From NCBI GenBank assembly GCA_000964245.1, contig LANB01000001.1:161001-225000 (forward strand): 64,000 nt of DNA, given 5' to 3'. Below are positions 16,835 through 24,167 of this stretch, piece by piece (the stretch's first letter is position 1; each line of letters opens with the position of its first letter). The notes below the pieces were generated by a model. It worked only from the letters and a program-made list of their open reading frames with translations. It searched no databases and was not told the DNA's origin. The position numbers and the translations under genes are program-made. The DNA comes from Cellvibrionaceae bacterium 1162T.S.0a.05 (GTDB lineage: Bacteria; Pseudomonadota; Gammaproteobacteria; Pseudomonadales; Cellvibrionaceae).

Positions 16835-19348
16835 TTACCTGACTTTCCAACGCTGGCTGATCCAGTCGGCGCGTAAGCTTTTTGAGAGAACCTCTGAAAA
16901 ATCACCATCATCCACCACGGTTAAATAGCGATTGGCACCGACATTGCGAAAACGAATTTCAGTACTGTCGTTTGTTGGCTCTATCTCCCAGCGCTGGCGA
17001 TTAAGCCCTGCACTGTAATCACTTATTCTGACAACAGCATTCTCATTATTGTTTTCGACGGTCAGGTAGAGGCCTGAGGCTGTATTTTTAAGGCGAACGA
17101 AGGTCGTATTGGCTTCTCGCTCAATAACCCAATCCTGTGTATTCCAACTGTAGTCACGAGGTTGCGACCGCGTTTCCGCGCTATTAAAGGTATCCCTCGC
17201 AGTTAACAGGTTTCCAGACCAGGGCGCTTCCAGCGCTGCTTCAATAGCCTCCGCAGAATCTGAACACGCAAGATATTTCACAACATAGTTGGAACACTGG
17301 CCATCAGGCTGATCAGCGTTTTTGCACACGAGGCCACTACTATCAAACTCCGCCAATCTATCATCGGGGCCGTAGCCGCCATAGGTCCATCCATTAGCTG
17401 CAGTCGCTTGACCTTCTATGCCCGATACCTGGCGATTGCCATTCAGTATTTTTTCACTTGGAAGAGGCACGTTAAATACATCGAAAAGCGCAACACCAGC
17501 ACCACAAACATTGCCGCCTGCATCGTTTTCGTGAGCGCTTCGGGTTTCGTGATCACCCGAAAACGTCTCTGAATCGACATTGAACCAACGGGTCCATCCG
17601 GTTTTATTTTCAGAATCCTTACACTGGTAACGAACTTCGTAATTATGACAACTACCATCTGCTTGTTCGCCGTTCAAACATACGAGACCTTCAAGGGTGT
17701 TAAATCGAGACAGCTGATCGAGCATCTCATAGGGGTGGAAAGTTAAATCACTGCCTACAACATGGGCTTCAACAATATGTGGCTTACCACACCACGAAAG
17801 TGTTTTTTCGAATTTTTCTCGCGCACTAAAGATGGTTTCCACATCCCCAAAATCGCTCGCGGGATAAGGGGTGTCCTGATTGATCCAGGTGTAGTCCGAC
17901 GCTTCCGGCGATTCACCACTCGCCGGGTCATTAACGGGCATGACTCCGGCATCATTAATATTAAACTCGGGGAAGAACCCAATCGAATGTGATTTGAGCA
18001 CGGAATTTATCGCTGGAATTAAAACGGCGGGTGAAGAATCCCTCGATGTCGGGATATCTTTAAAAAAGTCCTGATTTTTGGGCGAATTGTCCTGAATAGA
18101 GTGACAACCGTTAGCGCAGGTATTTTGGTTATTTTGATATGCCGCCATGCTATTCATAAAGGCAAAGGTTGTACCAGCAATATGATAATGACCTTGTGTG
18201 CTTGTACCTGCCTGAGTTCGACCAAAGGTGTCGTGACCATCGTTCAGCACACCGAAGCGAGCCAGAAAAGGCGCGATTCTCGGCGTAGCGATATACGGGC
18301 CCGCCGCGTGACAATCGACGCAGGGAATAAATCTAGCGAGTTCCATCGGCGTGTCCCAAAATTCTGCCTCATAGGAACCTGGCGCAGCAGCCGCAGAAAC
18401 CGTCGGTGGCACGAGATCTACTGGAACCGCAGAATGTGTTCCTCCTCCCTGAAGTGGATAGGGGTGCTCCTTTGCCTTAAAAAAGCAGGTTTCACCGTTG
18501 ACTCGGTTATGCATGAGCAATTCCACGGACTCTGCCATAACAAATGGAGGTTCCAATCTTTCAGGCCCTGGCTGGGTGTTACTCTGTACCCAGCGACACG
18601 CAAACAAAAGATCAATTTCCTCGTTTATTCTGCGGTGACCCACATAGTCATTGATTGCACGTTCATCTTTGTCAAATAAGTAAGCATTTGCGCAATTCAA
18701 ATCATTGGGAATGTCACTATCATCAAAACCCAGCGTCGATTTACAACTCGCGACGTACTCTGCGAAAGATTCTTCTTCAGTCAGGAATATATAAGTCTCC
18801 ACATAATCCTCGTCACCCGTCACTGTATCGGTGACCGTCAAGGTGACATGGTAGTCACCCAAAGAAATATAGGAGTGAGTAATTTCGGGAAGGTCGCTAA
18901 CCTCCGATGTCGTTTGCGACCAACTTGTACCATCACCAAAATCCAGCTCCAGTTTGCAGGGGTTTGTCAGACACTTTGAAAAGCTCGGTCGAAAATCCAC
19001 TTCCGCAGGCACATTACTGGTCACCAGGGGTAAGCCCGTCACCAGCCCCAAATTGGCTACAACGCCATCTGGTGATAAAAGAAGATTTGCCATGTCGTGT
19101 GCGCAATCGTCGATACACATCGAAGGGTCATTTGCGGGCATATCGTTATGGATTTTGGCTTCCAATGATTCGTGGGTATAGCCTGGCGAAAGCGTAAAAT
19201 CCTGGTATTTACCATGGCAGCTGTTGCACGAAAGCGATTGAAATTCAATATGGGCGTCCGAAAAAACAGCCAGACTATAAAAAGTCGCCGCGAGAAAAAT
19301 TAAAACCTGAGCAAATCGATCACCACACTTAAATACACGAACCCACAT
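16835..19348 (-). CDS. Secreted multi-domain cytochrome c with PKD and ricin-like trefoil (copy 2)
   Basis: An 837-aa paralogue of the gene at 14229 with the same domain order: signal peptide, CNSCH (41-45), PKD domain (about 115-190, LDFGDGTSWSQTTSE and LGDYHVTLTVTD), CVDCH (343-347), CANGCH (411-416, CX3CH), two Cys-rich repeats (EGLVCLNGEQ and SGLVCKNADQ), and a three-repeat ricin-like trefoil at the C-terminus (ISQRWKVR). The region around the second haem, AGPYIATPRIAP, is nearly identical in both. A strong GGGGAGG ribosome-binding site lies upstream of the ATG. The two genes lie head-to-tail 122 bp apart on the minus strand and are presumably co-transcribed, with this one first. A recent tandem duplication followed by divergence is the simplest origin. 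Confidence 0.78.
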   Translation of the reverse strand: MWVRVFKCGDRFAQVLIFLAATFYSLAVFSDAHIEFQSLSCNSCHGKYQDFTLSPGYTHESLEAKIHNDMPANDPSMCIDDCAHDMANLLLSPDGVVANLGLVTGLPLVTSNVPAEVDFRPSFSKCLTNPCKLELDFGDGTSWSQTTSEVSDLPEITHSYISLGDYHVTLTVTDTVTGDEDYVETYIFLTEEESFAEYVASCKSTLGFDDSDIPNDLNCANAYLFDKDERAINDYVGHRRINEEIDLLFACRWVQSNTQPGPERLEPPFVMAESVELLMHNRVNGETCFFKAKEHPYPLQGGGTHSAVPVDLVPPTVSAAAAPGSYEAEFWDTPMELARFIPCVDCHAAGPYIATPRIAPFLARFGVLNDGHDTFGRTQAGTSTQGHYHIAGTTFAFMNSMAAYQNNQNTCANGCHSIQDNSPKNQDFFKDIPTSRDSSPAVLIPAINSVLKSHSIGFFPEFNINDAGVMPVNDPASGESPEASDYTWINQDTPYPASDFGDVETIFSAREKFEKTLSWCGKPHIVEAHVVGSDLTFHPYEMLDQLSRFNTLEGLVCLNGEQADGSCHNYEVRYQCKDSENKTGWTRWFNVDSETFSGDHETRSAHENDAGGNVCGAGVALFDVFNVPLPSEKILNGNRQVSGIEGQATAANGWTYGGYGPDDRLAEFDSSGLVCKNADQPDGQCSNYVVKYLACSDSAEAIEAALEAPWSGNLLTARDTFNSAETRSQPRDYSWNTQDWVIEREANTTFVRLKNTASGLYLTVENNNENAVVRISDYSAGLNRQRWEIEPTNDSTEIRFRNVGANRYLTVVDDGDFSEVLSKSLRADWISQRWKVR

Positions 19349-20042
19349 GGGAGCCTCCCCTGTTTTAAAAGAGATTCAAAGTTAAATTAGTTTTCTGCTT
19401 ACTCAGGGCGCTGGGGAAGGAGTATTTTTTATCAGTTTTTACCGATTTTTTTAATACTTTTGATTATTTTTTACAAGCTGAACAATTAGATCTTATAGCT
19501 TTTTATTGGTAGTCATTTGTACGTAGCTTTTTACTTGTAGCTTTTTTATTAATAGCTTTTTTCTAGCAGTCTTGCATTAATTACTATTGACTCATTTTTT
19601 TGTTTGTAATTATCAGCTCCGTTTAGATAGTTAAATTTAGTAGCCTTAATTTGGTAGCTTCAGTTTTTCAATTCAGCAAATACTTATATCAATTTTCCAC
19701 CACTGGATGATAAGAATATTTAAGCTCGCATAACAGCTTGAATGAGACAATATAAAATAACTGTTTGTCCTGAATTCGGCCAAGAATAATAAAGAAAATA
19801 TACAAAGTAAACCGATTCTTCCACGCAGACAACGAAAGCGCCATTGGTGTCGCTTTAATGTCATCAGCAAGTCTAAAACCTGTCATTTTGTCACCATTTC
19901 AGGGGAGACACAGCTGTGCCAGCTGATCTCTTCAATACACCTTCGAAAACGGCGTCATGATCAAAATGTCACCAACTATTACTGGCGATTGTGGTACCCT
20001 TCCCTGATCTAAACCCTGATTCGGCCCTATTTTCAAAGAACC
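19349..20042. other. Long T-rich intergenic region between divergent cytochrome genes
   Basis: No gene is supported in these 694 bp. The left half is extremely T-rich and contains the TAGCTTTTT repeats listed separately. The right half (19880-20040) carries two copies of TGTCACCA (near 19891 and 19966) that could be operator half-sites for the gene at 20043. Confidence 0.45.
19496..19562. repeat. Four irregular TAGCTTTTT repeats
   Basis: TAGCTTTTT occurs at 19496, 19523, 19538 and 19552 (plus strand), with spacings of about 27, 15 and 15 bp. On the minus strand, the direction of the cytochrome genes, it reads AAAAAGCTA. It may be a regulator-binding array or simple sequence drift. Confidence 0.5.
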
Positions 20043-21617
20043 ATGAGACTCAAAATATTCGCCCTGAAATCCGCTGTTAGTCGTCCAAGAAACATCCTGC
20101 TTTGCCTGATTTCAGCCTGCATCACCCTGAACAGTTCCCCGACCCTGGGTCAAAACCCCAAAACCCTGGCCGAAGTACAGCAAATTGTTAAGACCTACTG
20201 CGGCGCATGTCATGCTGTGCCATCGCCGTCTGTGATGCCGAGAAAAGATTGGCCCTATGCCGTTAAACGTATGGCCGAATTAGCTGCCGAGCGTGCAGGT
20301 CGGGAGTTAATTTCGGAAGAACATATTCGTGATATTACTGCCTACTACTATGGTAGCAGCCCGGAAGCTCTGGGGGTTTTACCCATTGATGAAAGTGCCG
20401 GTCCACTCAACTTTTCTTTTAATGAGTGGGCGAGTACCGGCGTCTTTCCTCTTATATCGCACATTCAAAGTACAAATTTGCGCGGCAAGGGAACAGAATT
20501 TCTCGTTTGTGATGCAGAGAGCAATGAAGTGCGTTTGCTCTACAAAAAGGGCAAAACCTGGCGCGAACAAACCCTCGCAAACATTGCCCTTCCCGCCCAC
20601 ACAGAAGTGCTCGATTATGATCAGGATGGCGATATGGACATCATCGTCTCCTCATTAGGGAAATTCTTTCCGCCTGTATCACTGGATATTGGTAAAGTTA
20701 TTTTGTTACGCCAACAAAAGAAAGGGAAATTTACGCAGGAAATCCTTTTAGAAAATGTTCCTCGCGTTTTACAAACACGGGCAATGGATGTCGATGAAGA
20801 CGGCGACCCCGACTTGTTGGTTTCTATTTTTGGTAACAACCAATACGGTGAAATCGCCTGGCTCGAAAATCGCGGCAAGGAAAAGCCGCTAAAACACAGC
20901 ATTCTCGCGCTTTCAGGAAGTTTAAATGTCAGCCCCGTGGATTTGAATGGCGACGGTCGTCTGGATATTGTCAGTCTCATTTCTCAAGAATATGAAATGA
21001 TTGTTGCCATGATCAATAAGGGTAAGGGAGAGTTTGACAAGTCAGTTATTTTTCAAGCACCTGAACCCATGATTGGTTCGACCAGCCTGGAACTTTACGA
21101 TATCGATGGTGATAAGGATATGGATATGCTTTTTACCAACGGTGACGCCCACGATTTACAAACCGACCCCAAGCCATACCACGGTGTGCAATGGCTCGAG
21201 AACCAGGGGAATATGAAATTTACTTTTCACCGATTGGATCGTTTCTATGGTGCAGTAAAAGCCAAGGCAACGGATATGGATTTGGACGGCGATATGGATA
21301 TTGTTGTCGCAAGTTGGAACAACCTCTGGGACGACCCCGAGAGACAGACGCTGATTTGGCTTGAAAATGATGGCAAACAAAATTTCAGTCGCCACCGACT
21401 GTTGAGTCGCCCCCACAGCGTTGTCAACTTTGAGTTAATCGATATGAATAACGACCGCTATCCGGATATCGTCGCCGGCATATTTAAAATCGATTTGTTA
21501 AAAAACAAGGTTGAAATCGAAAACGGTATGGAAAAAGGGGAAGGAGAAAGTTTCGATTTCAAGTCCAAAAAAACCCGAATCATGTATCTTGAGAATTCAG
21601 GGTTACCGAAAAAATAA
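20043..21617 (+). CDS. Secreted c-type cytochrome fused to FG-GAP/VCBS propeller
   Basis: A 524-aa exported protein. After a signal peptide (hydrophobic NILLCLISACITLNSS) a single-haem c-type cytochrome module has CGACH at 53-57 and a short helical domain to about 110. The rest is a propeller of FG-GAP/VCBS repeats, with at least six Ca-binding-like loops: DYDQDGDMD, DVDEDGDPD, DLNGDGRLD, DIDGDKDMD, DMDLDGDMD and DMNNDRYPD. Such propellers are commonly surface-exposed. It faces the di-haem RoxA-like gene across a shared terminator and lies divergent to the lectin-cytochromes, so the four genes make a redox cluster. Probably an extracellular electron-transfer protein; partner and substrate unknown. 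Confidence 0.8.
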   Translation: MRLKIFALKSAVSRPRNILLCLISACITLNSSPTLGQNPKTLAEVQQIVKTYCGACHAVPSPSVMPRKDWPYAVKRMAELAAERAGRELISEEHIRDITAYYYGSSPEALGVLPIDESAGPLNFSFNEWASTGVFPLISHIQSTNLRGKGTEFLVCDAESNEVRLLYKKGKTWREQTLANIALPAHTEVLDYDQDGDMDIIVSSLGKFFPPVSLDIGKVILLRQQKKGKFTQEILLENVPRVLQTRAMDVDEDGDPDLLVSIFGNNQYGEIAWLENRGKEKPLKHSILALSGSLNVSPVDLNGDGRLDIVSLISQEYEMIVAMINKGKGEFDKSVIFQAPEPMIGSTSLELYDIDGDKDMDMLFTNGDAHDLQTDPKPYHGVQWLENQGNMKFTFHRLDRFYGAVKAKATDMDLDGDMDIVVASWNNLWDDPERQTLIWLENDGKQNFSRHRLLSRPHSVVNFELIDMNNDRYPDIVAGIFKIDLLKNKVEIENGMEKGEGESFDFKSKKTRIMYLENSGLPKK

Positions 21618-21624
21618 TAGACAC

Positions 21625-21652
21625 AAAAAAGGGAGCACAGGCTCCCTTTTTT
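21625..21652. terminator. Bidirectional terminator
   Basis: AAAAAAGGGAGC-ACAG-GCTCCCTTTTTT forms a hairpin flanked by A- and T-runs between two convergent genes (stops at 21617 and 21677), so it can terminate transcription from both sides. Confidence 0.93.
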
Positions 21653-21676
21653 ATTTTTCAATTACAGCAGAAGGCC

Positions 21677-23842
21677 TTACAAGGATTTTAAATATTCCAG
21701 CAAGTCCAGTCGTTGTTCACGCGTCAGGGGTTCCAGCGTAGTACCATCGGGCAACGGTGTCTTACCCGCGGCATATTCATGGCCTGTATTGTGATTGCCA
21801 TAAATTGAGGTATCGAAGCGGAACCCTTGCTCATCAGCATAATCAAAACCGACGAGATCCGGTAAAAACGCGCGAGAGCCCACATAGAATTCATCCGGGC
21901 GGTATTCGCCGTCTTCAGGATCTCCGTCTCGTTTCTTCGGTAACAACAAGTGGTAAAGCGTTGGAATAGAACCGTTATGTAGATAAGGCGCCGTTGCCCA
22001 AATACCATTTAAGGGTCGCCCCTTGTAGGCCAATAGATCCTTAATGGGTTCTGCGGATGTCGCAGGGTCGTAAGTTCCCTTTTTCATTGAAGCTTTAACT
22101 TCGTTATCGGCGAAGGTCCACAACAAATCGAATATCCGCTCTGCCCAATGTTGAATAACGTTTTTATCGGGGTCAGGTGTCACAATCACATTGCCCGTCG
22201 TTTTGGTCAGCAAGGCGGCGAGTGGCGCTTTGCGCTCCATCAGGATATCTCCGACACCCCCAACACCCACATATTGATCCTTAACTATCCCGCTATACCC
22301 CGCAGCAGTCACGCTGTTCATTGCCATTTTGGTGTCCGTGCCGACATCATCCAGGCCAGACATAAACGCAACGACGCGGCGATTGGGGTCGTCGCGAATG
22401 ATTCGCTCATGGCAAGCCTCACAATAACGGTCGAATATTTTTTTACCCGCATCAACACGTTTATCATCGAGATTAGGCAAAATATCTTCGGGCCAAAGTG
22501 GAGAGTACAAATCACGCAGGTGCGTTTCCACCCGTCTCAGGTTTCGAATATTGATCGATGAATCAAAACGAACATGTTCACCATAGAGGCCCTGCCCCGT
22601 CAGAAAGGATGAAAGCGAGAGGCTATCTTCCTGACGCCAGTTCAAGGTGCCAAACACACCTATCACCTGGCCCGCGTTACGCCCCATCGGCCCGATTCCA
22701 GAATTACCGACAACACCATTCCATTGCACGTAATCATGCTGAGGGATATCCCACAAAAAGGGATAGCTTACTGGTGCATCGGCAGGGTTAAATATTTCGT
22801 TGCGAAGACTTACCAACTCTTTGGGGGTTAGCAAGTTTTCACGCGTACTCACCTCTAATACTTTATCCAGAAGGTGTGAAAGATCATCCGCTTCAAAAAC
22901 GGGTTCAAGCGCATTCACAACAATTTCATACTTTTCCGGATTTAAAACACGGGAGAAGGCGTCCAGTAACGATTCCGGGCTGGAGACGTGTTCACTCACC
23001 CGATTAAAAATTCGGCCAAAGGCATCCAACCTTGCATAGCCATAGGACGTTAACGGGCTGGTGGTACTGCGGGGGCTATTAATGATCACGTACGAACGAA
23101 TTCTACGCGCGAAGCGCTCCAAATCGTCCTTAATTTCTTCCACATCATCGTACTCGCCGTGTGCAATCACTGCTTTAGAAAAGCGCGCAAGTTTCTCGTC
23201 ATTTTCTCGTGTTTTTTCAAGCGCGCTAGCAAGTCCAGCCATGAAATTTTCCATGTCTGCCATTGCTGGCCCGCCGTCAATTCGTATCCCGACACCCCCG
23301 TAATTCACTTGTGTGGTGTGACACGCGGCACAGGTGAACCCCATATAAGTGCGCCCATCATAGTGATCTTTGGCCATGCCCACCGGCAACCCATCCGGGT
23401 TTAGGTCGGACGGTTCCTGAGGGAGATAACGGTAGTGAAGGATGTTTTTATCATCGCGAAATTTCATTTGCGAGTCGGCAACTTCCAACTCCAGGAAGAA
23501 GTCATAGGGCACCAGGTTCGAGCCCTGAGTAATGTAGTAAAACCACATGCTGTCATCGTTATCCCAACCCTGATCGAGATAGCGAATTGAACTGAAACTA
23601 TCACCAAAGACATCATCTGCGGTGTTGACAACTTTGGCTCCGCGTTCTGGATGGTCGTCGCGAAATTCCCATGCTCGGTCAAGATAGCCAATTGTTGCCC
23701 ATAAAATCACCAAACCAATAAAGGCGGCGAAAGCGCTTTTAATCTTTTTCCAAAGGCTGAACGAAAACCAGATTTCCACCCAGTTAAAAATGCAACGGAC
23801 AAGGCTTCCATAGAGACGCAGTATTTTTTTTATGAAATCCAT
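21677..23842 (-). CDS. RoxA/RoxB-like di-haem c-type oxygenase or peroxidase-family protein
   Basis: A 721-aa protein anchored or exported by one N-terminal membrane helix (about 35-53). It carries two haem motifs, CAACH (171-175) and CEACH (474-478), about 300 residues apart, as in the ~70-kDa di-haem RoxA/RoxB rubber-oxygenase family. Family-like segments include YLDQGW (88-93), FYYITQGSNLVPYDFFLELE (101-120), PVSYPFLWDIPQHDYVQWNG (357-376) and GPMGRNAGQVIGVFG (384-398), plus a C-terminal YKGRPLNGIWATAPYLHNGS typical of the wider di-haem peroxidase superfamily. RoxA-type enzymes cleave polyisoprene with O2; the substrate here is not known and could be another polymer or lipid. It is convergent with the cytochrome-VCBS gene. 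Confidence 0.72.
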   Translation of the reverse strand: MDFIKKILRLYGSLVRCIFNWVEIWFSFSLWKKIKSAFAAFIGLVILWATIGYLDRAWEFRDDHPERGAKVVNTADDVFGDSFSSIRYLDQGWDNDDSMWFYYITQGSNLVPYDFFLELEVADSQMKFRDDKNILHYRYLPQEPSDLNPDGLPVGMAKDHYDGRTYMGFTCAACHTTQVNYGGVGIRIDGGPAMADMENFMAGLASALEKTRENDEKLARFSKAVIAHGEYDDVEEIKDDLERFARRIRSYVIINSPRSTTSPLTSYGYARLDAFGRIFNRVSEHVSSPESLLDAFSRVLNPEKYEIVVNALEPVFEADDLSHLLDKVLEVSTRENLLTPKELVSLRNEIFNPADAPVSYPFLWDIPQHDYVQWNGVVGNSGIGPMGRNAGQVIGVFGTLNWRQEDSLSLSSFLTGQGLYGEHVRFDSSINIRNLRRVETHLRDLYSPLWPEDILPNLDDKRVDAGKKIFDRYCEACHERIIRDDPNRRVVAFMSGLDDVGTDTKMAMNSVTAAGYSGIVKDQYVGVGGVGDILMERKAPLAALLTKTTGNVIVTPDPDKNVIQHWAERIFDLLWTFADNEVKASMKKGTYDPATSAEPIKDLLAYKGRPLNGIWATAPYLHNGSIPTLYHLLLPKKRDGDPEDGEYRPDEFYVGSRAFLPDLVGFDYADEQGFRFDTSIYGNHNTGHEYAAGKTPLPDGTTLEPLTREQRLDLLEYLKSL

Positions 23843-24136
23843 GGGATTTTCCTTTTATTCAGGTCGATACATGCGATATCGACTGGCTTTTATTGTTTGG
23901 CAGCTCAAAACCCAAGCAAAGCTGCTTGTGAGGAATACACAATTTATTAATTGAAAAGCATTCTCCCAACCCAAAGCGAGAACGCAGATAGGATAAACGC
24001 TGCTTTCAACCAAATCTATAAGCAAACAAAGGGAAAATTCACCGGGATGTTCAAACAATGTGCACAGCGCATGCACAGCACCGTATCGATTCAAAATGAG
24101 AAAGGCAAAGCAGACGCCAAACGACTGCTTTTGCCA
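23843..24136. other. Intergenic region, no gene seen
   Basis: It contains the promoter of the RoxA-like gene (minus strand); no clear boxes were assigned. An antisense-like ORF overlapping the end of the PL11 gene is not convincing. Confidence 0.4.
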
Positions 24137-24152
24137 AAAGCCCGAGTGGGCT
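24137..24152 (-). terminator. Probable terminator of PL11 gene
   Basis: On the minus strand AAGCCC-ACTC-GGGCTTTT forms a short hairpin with four T residues 15 bp after the PL11 stop codon. The T-run is short, so it may be a weak terminator. Confidence 0.6.
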
Positions 24153-24167
24153 TGAATTTACGGCCCC

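Noticed and set aside
19496..19562. TAGCTTTTT repeats considered as a CRISPR array
   Set aside because: Units are only 9-10 bp with irregular 15-27-bp spacing, and no cas gene is nearby.
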